This document shows positions 25,828-35,629 of a stretch of DNA of 58,847 nucleotides, piece by piece. The notes under the pieces are model-generated. The model did not search any database, was not told the DNA's origin, and saw nothing but the letters and a program-made list of their open reading frames with translations. The first letter of the stretch is position 1; the number at the start of each line of letters is the position of its first letter. Location: NCBI RefSeq assembly GCF_022227765.1, contig NZ_JAJMLZ010000013.1, forward strand, positions 1-58,847. The letters are read 5' to 3'. The stretch is from Ectothiorhodospira shaposhnikovii. GTDB taxonomy: Bacteria > Pseudomonadota > Gammaproteobacteria > Ectothiorhodospirales > Ectothiorhodospiraceae. Both the position numbers and the translations under genes were made by a program.

Positions 25828-26040
25828 CTATCCACAGAAGCTGTGGATAAGTGTGTGGATACCATGTCCGGAAACGACGCCAGGCCCCGTCCTTCCGGCG
25901 CTTGTCTTAAATTGGTCATGAAGTGATCAATTTTATTAAATCAAAATAAATCATAGAGTTATTGGTTTTTGGTGTTTTTTCATGGCAGTGGTTGACAGTC
26001 GTTGATCAGATGGTTTATGGCATCTTGAGTCTGTGCATAA
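25828..26040. other. DnaA-box cluster with AT-rich stretch
   Basis: The 366 bp between the GGDEF-EAL gene and the DUF3617 gene holds four DnaA-box-like 9-mers: CTATCCACA (25828-25836), TGTGGATAA (25842-25850, perfect on the other strand), TGTGGATAC (25854-25862) and TGTGCATAA (26032-26040, fits TTATNCACA). Between them is an AT-rich stretch (about 25917-25980) containing GATCAATTTTATT at 25925-25937, similar to the 13-mers of the E. coli origin unwinding element. No dnaA, gidA, mioC or rpmH is near. It could be an origin, a DnaA-titration site or chance. A TTGACA at 25992 lacks a convincing -10. Confidence 0.45.
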
Positions 26041-26126
26041 CATCACCTGCATTTATGCGGTTGTGGCCACTGCAGGGGTCGGGCTGCTACCATGATCCAT
26101 CCTGTCCGTTCCTTCTGGAGTCATGC

Positions 26127-26561
26127 ATGATGCGTGTCCTGCGTCCGGCCTTCATTGCCGGCTCCCTCTTGTTGCTCTCCCACAGTGCCCTGGCGGTGGA
26201 TCTGAACATTCAGCCGGGCGATTGGGAATTCACCAATGTCACCCGCATTCTGGGGAACACCGCCTTTCCCGAGCACACCACGACCAACCGCCAGTGCATC
26301 ACTGCGGACGATGTTGCCCGGGGGCCGGAATTCATGGATCTGAGTGAACATTGCGACCTGTCCAATCTTCAGGTCACTGCCGACACCATGCGCTATGATA
26401 TGACCTGCCGGGAAAACGGCATGGAAGTTCAGATGACGGCCGACATGCGGTTCCAGGGCGACCGCCTCAGTGGCCAGGTCAATGCCGAACTGGAAGGCCC
26501 CATGGGCACAATGCCCATGCAGACGGATATCACGGCCCGCCGGATGGGGGAGTGTCCCTGA
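26127..26561 (+). CDS. Exported DUF3617 family protein
   Basis: A 144-residue periplasmic protein. A signal peptide ends SALA, and the mature part begins VDLNIQPGDWEFTN, the usual PG-WE opening of DUF3617. Four cysteines (RQCIT, EHCDLS, MTCREN and the C-terminal ECP) could form two disulfides. The family is widespread in proteobacteria and has no known activity. ATG at 26127 has GGAG six bases upstream; a second ATG follows directly. It is upstream of lrgAB on the same strand but separated by about 100 bp with an inverted repeat (26602-26620), so it is probably a separate unit. Confidence 0.8.
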   Translation: MMRVLRPAFIAGSLLLLSHSALAVDLNIQPGDWEFTNVTRILGNTAFPEHTTTNRQCITADDVARGPEFMDLSEHCDLSNLQVTADTMRYDMTCRENGMEVQMTADMRFQGDRLSGQVNAELEGPMGTMPMQTDITARRMGECP

Positions 26562-26601
26562 ACGGCTGAACGACATGGTGCCGCCGGCTCCGCTGCATGA
26601 T

Positions 26602-26620
26602 GTTCCGGGATTACCGGAAC
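26602..26620. repeat. Inverted repeat before lrgAB
   Basis: GTTCCGG, five bases, CCGGAAC. It could be a weak terminator of the DUF3617 gene (no T-run) or an operator for lrgAB. Confidence 0.4.
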
Positions 26621-26663
26621 TGGCGCGGGGTTTGGGTGGCGGCATCACGGCTGCCGTGTGATC

Positions 26664-27020
26664 ATGCTGCAAGCCATTATCATCATCCTGCTGTGCCAAC
26701 TGGTGGGTGAGGTCACCGTGCTGGTGCTGGACCTGCCTTTCCCGGGGCCCGTACTGGGAATGTTGCTTTTGTTTGCCGGACTCGTGATCCGCGGCGAAAC
26801 ACCCCCGGCACTCAAGGCCTTCAGCGATACCTTGTTGCGCTATCTGGCCCTGCTGTTCGTGCCCGCGGGCGTCGGCCTGATGGTGCACTTCGGTCTGGTG
26901 GCCCGGGACTGGCTGCCCATCCTGGCGGCGCTGCTGGTGAGTACCGTTTTGGCGCTGGTGGTTACCATGCTGGTGCTCAGCGGGCTGATCCGGTTGCGGG
27001 CTCGGCGTCATGAATCATGA
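26664..27020 (+). CDS. lrgA: LrgA/CidA family protein
   Basis: A 118-residue membrane protein with four helices, opening MLQAIIIILLCQLVGEV and containing LPFPGPVLGMLLLF, the CidA/LrgA signature. The family is holin-like; with LrgB it forms a membrane complex linked in various bacteria to murein hydrolase control, glycolate or pyruvate transport, and plastid glycolate export. The ATG at 26664 is taken as start (a GTG at 26658 is possible); no strong ribosome site is seen. The stop overlaps the lrgB start by four bases. In an autotroph using Rubisco, glycolate/glycerate handling is an attractive role, but this is inference. Confidence 0.85.
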   Translation: MLQAIIIILLCQLVGEVTVLVLDLPFPGPVLGMLLLFAGLVIRGETPPALKAFSDTLLRYLALLFVPAGVGLMVHFGLVARDWLPILAALLVSTVLALVVTMLVLSGLIRLRARRHES

Positions 27021-27736
27021 ATGAAGACTTCACCGACATCTGGGCCTTTCTCGCCGCCAGTCCGCTGCTCTGGCTTACCACGACCCTGGTGGTGTTCCAG
27101 TTCAGCCTCTGGCTCAACCGGCGCTTGGGCGGCGGCATGGTCCTGCATCCGGTATTGCTGTCCATGGGGCTGTTGATCGGCATCCTGTTGTTGACGGGTA
27201 CGGATTATGACACCTACTTTGACGGTGCCCAGTTCATTCACTTCATGCTGGGGCCCGCCACGGTGGCCTTGGCCATCCCGCTTTATGAGAACCGTCACCA
27301 GATCCGGCAGTTGATGCTGCCCCTGCTGGTGGCCGGGCTCACCGGCGCCTGTGTGGCCGCGGTGAGCGCGGTCATGGTGGCCGCCGCCCTCGGAGCGGAT
27401 CGTATTACCCTGTTGTCCCTGGCACCCAAGTCGGTGACGTCGCCGATTGCCATGGGGATCACCGAAAAGCTGGGCGGCCTGCCATCCCTGACGGCGGCGC
27501 TGGTGCTGCTGACGGGAGCCATCGGTTGCCTGTTGTCACCCCTGCTCATTCGTCTGCTGCGTATCCAGGACGATCGGGTGAAGGGCTTTGCCCTGGGCTT
27601 GTCCGCCCATGGTTTCGGCACCGCCCAGGCCTTCGGCATCAGCGCCACCGCGGGTGCCTTTGCCGGGCTTGGTCTGAGCTTGGCGGGCATCATGACCGCC
27701 TTTCTGCTGCCGGGCATCGCCCCTTGGCTGCTGTAA
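27017..27736 (+). CDS. lrgB: LrgB family protein
   Basis: A 239-residue membrane protein matching LrgB/CidB/YohK: RLGGGMVLHPVLLSM, MLGPATVALAIPLYENR, LAPKSVTSPIAMGI and AHGFGTAQAF are all family landmarks. It pairs with LrgA, encoded immediately upstream with an ATGA overlap, so both are translationally coupled. The pair probably forms a two-component membrane carrier or holin-type complex. Length is normal. Confidence 0.9.
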   Translation: MNEDFTDIWAFLAASPLLWLTTTLVVFQFSLWLNRRLGGGMVLHPVLLSMGLLIGILLLTGTDYDTYFDGAQFIHFMLGPATVALAIPLYENRHQIRQLMLPLLVAGLTGACVAAVSAVMVAAALGADRITLLSLAPKSVTSPIAMGITEKLGGLPSLTAALVLLTGAIGCLLSPLLIRLLRIQDDRVKGFALGLSAHGFGTAQAFGISATAGAFAGLGLSLAGIMTAFLLPGIAPWLL

Positions 27737-27785
27737 AGCGCCTATAATCACTTCATGTTTGAACGACGGGAAATCCGGGACAGCA

Positions 27786-28154
27786 ATGGAAAACCAGCCG
27801 GCAGCAGAAACCGTGATGGAGGTTTACGTCACCAAATGGGCGCTGACCAAGGGCATCGTCAAGGTCGGCGCCCACTATACCTCCGAAGATCGCAAAACCG
27901 TTTGCTTTCGTCTGTTTTTCGACGATCTGGGCAAGATATTCACATTGCCGGAATATGCCCACAGTGGTGAATGGTTTCACTCCCTGGAGGAGGCGAGGGC
28001 AGAGGTGGAGAAAATGCGTGCCAAGGAAATTGCCATGCATCGGCAGGCCATCGAGGAACTCAAGGCGAGGAAGATTCCCGTGATCGCCGCCAGTAAGGGC
28101 ATGAAGGGCAGGGGCGGCATGGCCAGGATCAGGGAAGAGCTGCTGAGCGACTGA
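27786..28154 (+). CDS. Hypothetical protein, unknown function
   Basis: A 122-residue soluble protein. The ATG at 27786 has GGGAC close upstream; a TTG at 27759 would add nine residues. The N-terminal half (MEVYVTKWALTKGIVKVGAHY, then KTVCFRLFFDDLGKIFTLPEYAHSGEWFHS) looks like a small beta-rich fold. The second half is a charged helix (LEEARAEVEKMRAKEIAMHR) ending in a basic, glycine-rich tail (ASKGMKGRGGMARIREELL), perhaps nucleic-acid binding. I do not recognise a family. It lies between lrgB and the antenna gene terminator and is convergent with the antenna genes. Confidence 0.6.
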   Translation: MENQPAAETVMEVYVTKWALTKGIVKVGAHYTSEDRKTVCFRLFFDDLGKIFTLPEYAHSGEWFHSLEEARAEVEKMRAKEIAMHRQAIEELKARKIPVIAASKGMKGRGGMARIREELLSD

Positions 28155-28208
28155 AGCCGCCATATGTCGTGATGTGCGGCATCAATCACGATGTGTTGGA
28201 AGAAAACG

Positions 28209-28239
28209 AAAAAGGGCAGAGATGAAATCATCTCTGCCC
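28209..28239 (-). terminator. Terminator of the antenna gene pair
   Basis: On the minus strand GGGCAGAGATGA pairs over 12 bp with TCATCTCTGCCC, followed by TTTTTCG. It lies 40 bp past the beta-subunit stop. Confidence 0.92.
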
Positions 28240-28278
28240 CTGTCGTGCTACTTCAGCACGGCGAACCTGCGGGCCTTC

Positions 28279-28416
28279 TTAGTAGAAGGGTCTCCACATG
28301 TACACCAGGAAGTGAGCAACGGCAGCCAGGACCATGAACACGGTGAAGGTGGTCTTGAACTGCTCGTGGAATTCTTTTGCCTGTTCTTCGGTCAGGCCGG
28401 AGATGCTGTTTTCCAT
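28279..28416 (-). CDS. Antenna complex beta subunit (light-harvesting protein B)
   Basis: A 45-residue protein read on the minus strand from ATG at 28416. It starts with a polar helix SGLTEEQAKEFHEQF, has one membrane helix (TVFMVLAAVAHFLVYMW) with the bacteriochlorophyll-ligand His in VAHF, and ends RPFY. The EFHEQF histidine and AH-FL core are antenna beta landmarks. With the alpha chain it forms the ring subunit holding bacteriochlorophyll and carotenoid in the intracytoplasmic membrane. It lies 15 bp downstream of alpha, the reverse of the usual beta-then-alpha order. Whether it belongs to LH1 or LH2 cannot be decided from sequence alone; no puf L or M gene is adjacent. Confidence 0.93.
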   Translation of the reverse strand: MENSISGLTEEQAKEFHEQFKTTFTVFMVLAAVAHFLVYMWRPFY

Positions 28417-28431
28417 GATCAAGATCCTCGA

Positions 28432-28617
28432 TTACTCGGAAACGGTGTAGGTGAGCGGATTGTAGTTGTCGTTGCTGTACACGACAGCGTGGACAGCCAG
28501 CGCAACCACCAGGACAGCCATCAGGATCGGCATCAGCCAGGTGCCGGGATTGACAACCAGCCACAGTTTCCAGTCGTCGCGGGGATTGCTGGGACTGCTG
28601 GGTCTGTACTCACTCAT
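28432..28617 (-). CDS. Antenna complex alpha subunit (light-harvesting protein A)
   Basis: A 61-residue protein. A polar head (MSEYRPSSPSNPRDD) precedes WKLWLVVNPGTW, the alpha-chain signature, then one membrane helix (LMPILMAVLVVALAVHAVVY) with the Mg-ligand His in LAVH, and a C-terminal tail NDNYNPLTYTVSE. The VVNPGTW form resembles peripheral LH2-type alpha chains. A head of about 15 residues before the first Trp is longer than usual. It is the first gene of a two-gene operon ending at the 28209 terminator. The operon's likely promoter, with two PpsR/CrtJ-type sites, lies about 230-270 bp upstream. Confidence 0.93.
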   Translation of the reverse strand: MSEYRPSSPSNPRDDWKLWLVVNPGTWLMPILMAVLVVALAVHAVVYSNDNYNPLTYTVSE

Positions 28618-28808
28618 TGTTATAACGCCCTCTGAAGATGATTAAACCGGGTCTTGCGTAAAGACCGGGCCGCTCAATGCCGACATGACCACTGACGCGG
28701 AAACAGTCAGCTTAAAAACATCACCCTGTTTTCAGATGCGGCACTCGGCGATCCACGGAGGTGGAGAGGTGAGTCCGATCCTGAAAACCTCAGTTTGCTC
28801 CATCTCGA

Positions 28809-28829
28809 CCGAATACCGGTGATATTCGG
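28809..28829 (-). other. Hairpin in the antenna mRNA leader
   Basis: CCGAATA (28809-28815) and TATTCGG (28823-28829) form a perfect 7-bp inverted repeat, about 15 bases after the predicted transcription start of the antenna operon. A second small stem (GGTCTT 28650-28655 with AAGACC 28661-28666) lies near the alpha start. Either could affect mRNA stability or translation. Confidence 0.5.
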
Positions 28830-28845
28830 CCGATTCGAGCATGGT

Positions 28846-28889
28846 TGTCAGTCTACGTTGACAGCATGGGATGTCAAGTGGGGGAGACA
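28846..28889 (-). promoter_or_regulatory. Antenna operon promoter with two PpsR/CrtJ-type sites
   Basis: Two TGT-N12-ACA sites occur: TGTCAGTCTACGTTGACA (28846-28863) and TGTCAAGTGGGGGAGACA (28872-28889). On the minus strand a perfect -35 TTGACA (28877-28872), a 16-base spacer and a -10 TAGACT (28855-28850, 4 of 6) lie within them, so one site covers -35 and the other -10. This is the known layout for repression of photosystem genes by PpsR/CrtJ under oxygen. Confidence 0.75.
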
Positions 28890-29067
28890 GACGGGTATGT
28901 GATAAAAACTGCAAACATTCAAAATCCTTGAGCGGGGTCAAAAGTACACGACTTCCTGATTCCGCTGTGATCCACCCGGCTGCCTGTTCCCGCCCGGGAC
29001 GTCCACAGGCCGTCAATGCTGATATCCTCTGCCCATTCCGACTTCTTTCCCTGGATGTGTTGATTCC

Positions 29068-31392
29068 ATGACTGACATCTCCCACCGCATCGCCCAGGAA
29101 CTGGGCGTCCGTTCCGATCAGGTCAAGGCCACCGTGGAACTGCTGGACAGCGGCGCCACGGTGCCGTTCGTGGCCCGTTACCGCAAGGAGGCCACCGGCG
29201 GCCTGGATGATGCCCAACTGCGCAGCCTGGAGGAGCGTCTGGGGTATCTGCGGGAGCTGGATGCCCGCCGGGAGGTGGTGCTCAAGGCCATCGAGGAGCA
29301 AGGCAAACTCACCGACTCCCTGGCGGCGGCCATCCGCGAGGCGGATACCAAGACCCGCCTGGAGGATCTGTACCGCCCGTATGTGAAAAAGCGCCGTACC
29401 AAGGCCCAGATTGCCAGGGAAAACGGCCTGGAGCCGTTGCTGGATACCCTGCTGGCGGACCCCGGCCAGGTACCGGAGGCGGTGGCCGCCGGTTATACCA
29501 CCGAGGAGATCAACGTGGAGGCCGCCCTGGAAGGGGCGGGGCACATCTTCATGGAGCGCATCGCCGAGGAAGCGGACCTGATCGAAGAACTGCGTAACCA
29601 CGGCTGGGAGCGGGGCTTTCTGGTCAGCAAGGTGGTGCCGGGCAAGGAGCAGGAGGGGGCCCGATTCCGTGACTATTTCGATCACGTGGAGCCCTTGAGC
29701 AAGGTGCCTTCCCATCGGGCCCTGGCCATGTTCCGGGGGCAGGCGGAGGAGTGCCTTCGGCTTGAGGTGGCCTGGACCGAGGCCCAGGCCCGGGGTGAGG
29801 AAGACACTGTCGCCTCGCCCGGAGAGGCGGCCATTGCCCGGCGCTTCCAACTGTCGGATCGGGGGCGGCCGGCGGATGCCTGGCTGGCCCGACATGCCCG
29901 CCTGGCCTGGCGGGCCAAGCTGTCCATCCATCTGGACGTGGCCCTCAAGCGACGGCTGAGGGATCTGGCGGACGAGGAGGCCATCCGGGTGTTCGGCGCC
30001 AACCTGCAGGACGTGTTGCTGGCCGCTCCGGCCGGTTCCCGTACCACCATGGGGCTGGACCCGGGGGTGCGCACCGGGGTCAAGGTGGCGGTGATCAACG
30101 GCCAGGGGGCAGTGGTGGAGACGACCACGGTCTATCCCTTTCCACCCCGGAATCAGGTGCGGGAAACCCTGGAAACCCTCTCCGCCCTGGCCCGCAAGCA
30201 CCAGGTGGACCTGGTGGCCATTGGCAACGGGACCCATTCCCGGGAGACGGACGCCCTGGTGGGGGAGTTGATGCGCCTGAACCCCAAGCTGGGGCTGACC
30301 AAGGTGGTGATTTCCGAGGCGGGCGCCTCGGTCTATTCCGCCTCGGCCCTGGCTTCGGCGGAGCTGCCGGATCTGGATGTGTCCCTGCGTGGGGCGGTGT
30401 CCATCGCTCGTCGTCTGCAGGATCCGTTGGCGGAGTTGGTGAAGATCGAACCCAAGGCCATCGGCGTGGGCCAGTATCAGCATGACGTCAATCAGGCTCA
30501 GCTGGCCCGCAAGCTGGATGCGGTGGTGGAGGACTGCGTGAATGCGGTGGGGGTGGATGTGAACACCGCCTCCGCGCCCCTGCTGGCCCGGGTGTCGGGC
30601 TTGGGCATCACGCTGGCGGAGAATATCGTGGCCTTTCGTACCGAACAGGGGCCCTTTGCCAGCCGTGCCGCCCTCAAGAAAGTGCCCCGTCTGGGGGCCA
30701 AGGCCTTTGAACAGGCGGCGGGCTTTTTGCGCATCCCCCGGGGCAAGGATCCGCTGGATGCCTCGGCGGTGCATCCGGAGGCCTATCCGGTAGTGCGGCG
30801 GATCGTGGCCGAGACGGGTCGGGACGTGCGTGAGCTGATTGGCGACGAGGCCTTCCTCAAGCGGCTGGACCCGTCCCGGTTCACGGACGAGACCTTTGGC
30901 GAGCCCACGGTGCGGGACATCCTGGCCGAGTTGGCCAAGCCGGGTCGGGATCCGCGGCCGGAGTTCCGTACCGCGGCCTTCAAGGAGGGGGTGGAGCGAC
31001 TGCAGGACCTGCAGCCGGGCATGGTGCTGGAGGGCACGGTGACCAACGTGGCCAACTTCGGCGCCTTTGTGGATATCGGGGTGCATCAGGACGGGCTGGT
31101 GCACATCTCCGCCCTGTCGGACCGTTTCATCAAGGATCCGCGGGATGTGGTGCGGGCCGGTGACGTGGTCAAGGTGAAGGTGATGGAGGTGGATCTCGAG
31201 CGCAAGCGGATTGCCCTGAGCATGCGTCTGGACGATGAGCCGGGAAGGGAGGCGAACGGCCGTCCGACCCGGGAGTCTCGGAGTGGTCAGGGACGCAAGG
31301 GCAATCAGGGGCGAGGGGATACGGCACGTGCCGAACCCCAACCGGAAGGCGCACTGGCGGCGGCGCTCAAGGCGGCGGTGGGCCGCAAGTAG
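29068..31392 (+). CDS. tex: Tex-like RNA-binding transcription accessory protein
   Basis: A 774-residue protein of the Tex/Spt6-like family that binds nucleic acid and influences transcription. The N-terminal domain has [19 protein letters not shown]; the YqgF-like core has [16 protein letters not shown]; the helix-hairpin-helix region has [19 protein letters not shown]. Near residues 650-725 is an S1 RNA-binding domain ([22 protein letters not shown]), and a basic Gly/Arg-rich tail follows. Length is normal. It is divergent from the antenna operon, whose promoter region occupies 28618-29067. It is convergent with metK. Confidence 0.95.
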   Translation: MTDISHRIAQELGVRSDQVKATVELLDSGATVPFVARYRKEATGGLDDAQLRSLEERLGYLRELDARREVVLKAIEEQGKLTDSLAAAIREADTKTRLEDLYRPYVKKRRTKAQIARENGLEPLLDTLLADPGQVPEAVAAGYTTEEINVEAALEGAGHIFMERIAEEADLIEELRNHGWERGFLVSKVVPGKEQEGARFRDYFDHVEPLSKVPSHRALAMFRGQAEECLRLEVAWTEAQARGEEDTVASPGEAAIARRFQLSDRGRPADAWLARHARLAWRAKLSIHLDVALKRRLRDLADEEAIRVFGANLQDVLLAAPAGSRTTMGLDPGVRTGVKVAVINGQGAVVETTTVYPFPPRNQVRETLETLSALARKHQVDLVAIGNGTHSRETDALVGELMRLNPKLGLTKVVISEAGASVYSASALASAELPDLDVSLRGAVSIARRLQDPLAELVKIEPKAIGVGQYQHDVNQAQLARKLDAVVEDCVNAVGVDVNTASAPLLARVSGLGITLAENIVAFRTEQGPFASRAALKKVPRLGAKAFEQAAGFLRIPRGKDPLDASAVHPEAYPVVRRIVAETGRDVRELIGDEAFLKRLDPSRFTDETFGEPTVRDILAELAKPGRDPRPEFRTAAFKEGVERLQDLQPGMVLEGTVTNVANFGAFVDIGVHQDGLVHISALSDRFIKDPRDVVRAGDVVKVKVMEVDLERKRIALSMRLDDEPGREANGRPTRESRSGQGRKGNQGRGDTARAEPQPEGALAAALKAAVGRK

Positions 31393-31402
31393 GGTGGCGG
31401 GG

Positions 31403-31428
31403 TCCTGCTCCCCTCATGGGGAGCAGGA
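31403..31428. terminator. Strong hairpin between convergent tex and metK
   Basis: TCCTGCTCCCC, loop TCAT, GGGGAGCAGGA: an 11-bp perfect stem. There is no T-run on either side, so it may act with Rho or only as a transcription barrier. Confidence 0.65.
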
Positions 31429-31438
31429 TGACACGGCA

Positions 31439-32596
<1,158 letters not shown>

Positions 32597-32640
32597 GGGA
32601 ATGCCTGTGAGTTGTTCTTGGAACGGATGGATGGAAGGGT

Positions 32641-33477
32641 TCAGGCCTTGCGGAAACGGAAGATGCCCCAGCACAGGTGCCCGGCGTGACCACCGTCGAT
32701 CCAGTGCTTCAGACCCTTCTTCATGCGCGCCAGATAGTCCGGCGAGATGCTGTCGGCCAGATCCGCTTCCCGGGCCTCGGTCTCCTGTAGCACCCGGGCA
32801 TAATGTCGCGGCAATTGATGGCTGTGATCCTCAAGGCCGATCTCTTGAAGTCCATGTTGCCCGGCAGTTTCCCGGTAGAAGCCGGGGCAGCCCAGGGTTT
32901 CCAGGTGGATGCGATCCAGGATGGGTTGCAGGACCCCGTCGGGGCAGTCGTCGGTGGCCATGGGGTCGGTGAAGATGAATACCCCGCCGGGCTTGAGAAC
33001 CCTGGCGGCTTCCGCCAGCACCCTGGCCCTTCGGCCGCTGTGCAGGATGGCATCCTGGGACCAGACCACGTCGAACCGGCCGTCGGGGCAGGGGATGTCC
33101 TCAAAGCTGCCGTCCACCACGTCAATGCGATCGTCCAGCTTCTGCGCCTGGTTGATCTGGCGGTTGCGGGTGTTTTCCACCTCGCTCAGGTTCAGGGCGG
33201 TGACACGGCAGCCGAAGTTACCGGCCAGATAGCGGGCGGCTCCGCCGTAGCCGGCGCCCAGGTCCAGGATCCGGTGCTCGGGGGTGAGTTCTCCCAGCAT
33301 GTCGCCCATGTGGGCCACCGTGCGGCGGCTGGCGTCGCTGATGGGTTCGTCCTCGGTTTCGTAAAGGCCGATGTGGATATCCTCGCCACCCCAGACCCGG
33401 TGGTAGAAGGTATCGGCATCATCGCTGTTGTAGTAGTCGCGGGCGGTGGCGACGGCGCCTTCATAGTGATGGCTCAT
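32641..33477 (-). CDS. Sarcosine/dimethylglycine N-methyltransferase (SDMT)
   Basis: A 278-residue SAM-dependent methyltransferase that converts sarcosine to dimethylglycine and then to glycine betaine. The Rossmann motif I is [19 protein letters not shown], and [14 protein letters not shown] and [18 protein letters not shown] follow. The N-terminus [20 protein letters not shown] and IHIGLYE match the H. halochloris type of SDMT, which is 279 residues. It overlaps the GSMT gene by ATGA at 33474-33477. The product betaine is the main compatible solute of halophilic Ectothiorhodospiraceae. Confidence 0.93.
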   Translation of the reverse strand: MSHHYEGAVATARDYYNSDDADTFYHRVWGGEDIHIGLYETEDEPISDASRRTVAHMGDMLGELTPEHRILDLGAGYGGAARYLAGNFGCRVTALNLSEVENTRNRQINQAQKLDDRIDVVDGSFEDIPCPDGRFDVVWSQDAILHSGRRARVLAEAARVLKPGGVFIFTDPMATDDCPDGVLQPILDRIHLETLGCPGFYRETAGQHGLQEIGLEDHSHQLPRHYARVLQETEAREADLADSISPDYLARMKKGLKHWIDGGHAGHLCWGIFRFRKA

Positions 33478-34286
33478 GCCGGATCTCCCGTGTAGCGTTT
33501 GTCGGCGACATGGATGAAGAAATCCGGTTCCTGTTCGTGATAGGTCTCCTTGAAGTCGCCGAGGGTCTCGATCTGCTGGAAACCCACCTCCCGCATCAGG
33601 CGCCGCACATAGGCCCTGCGAAGAGGGTACATGTTCAGGTGATAGACCGACTGGTCGGGAAAGGCGTAGCGGAAGCGAGTCAGGCCCGGGTCCACGTGCT
33701 CGGGGTAGACCGAGACGTTGTCGCCGCAGTAGTAGAAGGTATGGGTACTGGAATAGCCGTGATCCAGGATGGCGTCGTAGTTGCGCTGATCCAGGATCAG
33801 CACCCCGTCGTGGTTGAGGGCCGAATAGAACTCGGCCAGGGCCTTGCGGCGGTCGTTTTCATTGAACAGATGGGTGAAGGAGTTGCCCAGGCAGACCACG
33901 GCATCGTAGCGGCCGTAGATGTCCCGGTTCAGTTCCCGCCAGTCCGCCTGAGTGGTGCGCAGGATGTGGCCCCGCTTGCGACCGTTATCGAAGGCCTTGG
34001 CCAGCATTTGGGCGCTGCCGTCCACGCTGACCACGTCAAATCCCGCTTCCCGCAGCAGGATGGAGTGAAAGCCGGTGCCGGTGGCCACGTCCAGGACCCG
34101 TTTTGCACCCCGCTCCTTGAGTACTCGAATGAAGAAATCCCCTTCGCTGGCAGCCCGGCTGTCCCAGTCGATGAGCTCGTCCCATTTGTCCACGAAGGGT
34201 TCCACGTATTCACGGACGTAGTTGTCCGTCTCCCGGCGTTCCACCGGTCTGGTTCCGAAATCCTGTTTGGTCATGGTGATTGACAT
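33474..34286 (-). CDS. Glycine/sarcosine N-methyltransferase (GSMT)
   Basis: A 270-residue SAM-dependent methyltransferase that converts glycine to sarcosine and on to dimethylglycine, the first steps of betaine synthesis. Motif I is RVLDVATGTGFHSILLREAG; other landmarks are DNYVREYVEPFVDKWDELID near the N-terminus and DAVVCLGNSFTHLF, with LILDQRNYDAILD, as in the H. halochloris enzyme (268 residues). The ATG at 34286 has GGAG seven bases upstream. It is first in the GSMT-SDMT-metK operon. The leader (34287-34530) contains a hairpin discussed separately. Confidence 0.93.
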   Translation of the reverse strand: MSITMTKQDFGTRPVERRETDNYVREYVEPFVDKWDELIDWDSRAASEGDFFIRVLKERGAKRVLDVATGTGFHSILLREAGFDVVSVDGSAQMLAKAFDNGRKRGHILRTTQADWRELNRDIYGRYDAVVCLGNSFTHLFNENDRRKALAEFYSALNHDGVLILDQRNYDAILDHGYSSTHTFYYCGDNVSVYPEHVDPGLTRFRYAFPDQSVYHLNMYPLRRAYVRRLMREVGFQQIETLGDFKETYHEQEPDFFIHVADKRYTGDPA

Positions 34287-34399
34287 CGAGGTCTCCCCGC
34301 CATCCGTCTGGATGGACGCTAGAAACGCGGGGCGCAGGTGCACCCGCACGATGTGGATGACAGACGCAGCCGAAAACCCGAAGCGGGTGGTGCGCCGTC

Positions 34400-34452
34400 C
34401 GGCCAGTGCTGGGCCGTTGATGGTGTCCGCGAGGCCTTTGCAGCGCCTCGGG
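34400..34452 (-). promoter_or_regulatory. Leader hairpin upstream of the betaine operon, weakly SAH-riboswitch-like
   Basis: On the minus strand CGAGGC and GCCTCG form a 6-bp stem around a loop starting GCTGCAA, about 145-165 bp before the GSMT start, followed by AACGGC. The strings CCGAGG, GCGCTGCAA, CTCG and AACGGC occur in that order in SAH riboswitches. However, the usual central hairpin and the AGG before CUCG are missing, so this may be only a hairpin. Confidence 0.25.
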
Positions 34453-34530
34453 ACCATGAGGTGGTCGTCGTGACGACCATGGTTTGCCGGGCTGGTGTGA
34501 TCAAGCTCCGACAGGCAAGGGACGCGGTCC

Positions 34531-34600
34531 GTCATTCCCGCGCAAGCGGGAATCCAACGACGGACTCAAATCCCTGGACTCCCGCCTTCGCGGGCGTGAC
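34531..34600. repeat. REP/MITE-like palindromic repeat
   Basis: Two mini-hairpins, CCCGC-gcaa-GCGGG and CCCGC-cttc-GCGGG, face each other and the 70-bp unit has related ends, GTCATTCCCGC and GCGGGCGTGAC. This is the shape of dispersed intergenic repeats found in many proteobacteria. Only one copy is seen in the window. Confidence 0.7.
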
Positions 34601-34739
34601 CGCGAGGTAGGTTCAACCCTTCACGGGCCGCCGCATCCAGGCGCTACCTGTCGCTTCGGTGCATCTTTTTACCTTGAGCAGGTTGGATCAGAATTTCAAG
34701 GGTTTATCCCGTATTTCAATCAATGCCCATCGGGATTAA

Positions 34740-35504
<765 letters not shown>

Positions 35505-35509
35505 ATCCG

Positions 35510-35538
35510 GCGCCGGAGTGGAAGCTCCGGCGCTTTTT
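35510..35538 (+). terminator. Terminator of the flavodoxin gene
   Basis: GCGCCGGAG, six-base loop, CTCCGGCGC, then TTTTTATT. Confidence 0.93.
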
Positions 35539-35551
35539 ATTTCTGAGCGTT

Positions 35552-35570
35552 GATAATGATTTGCAATACT
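35552..35570 (+). promoter_or_regulatory. Probable Fur box of the exbB-tonB operon
   Basis: GATAATGATTTGCAATACT matches 13 of 19 positions of the Fur consensus, including the whole left half. It lies 60 bp before the exbB start, so iron should repress this TonB set. Confidence 0.65.
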
Positions 35571-35629
35571 ACTAACATGAGCGACCATTGACGCAACCTT
35601 ATTGTGGATAGCCTCCAAGGAGCTGTTTC

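Noticed and set aside
28920..29060. Possible gene or regulatory element between the PpsR sites and tex
   Set aside because: No coding potential or clear motif was found apart from a presumed tex promoter that I could not place.
28732..31341. An 869-codon minus-strand open frame opposite tex
   Set aside because: It is the shadow of tex; His/Gln/Gly-rich without domains, and its 3' part would run through the antenna promoter region.
35600..35612. A single DnaA-box-like TTGTGGATAG before exbB
   Set aside because: Isolated, with no other boxes or AT-rich element nearby; expected by chance.
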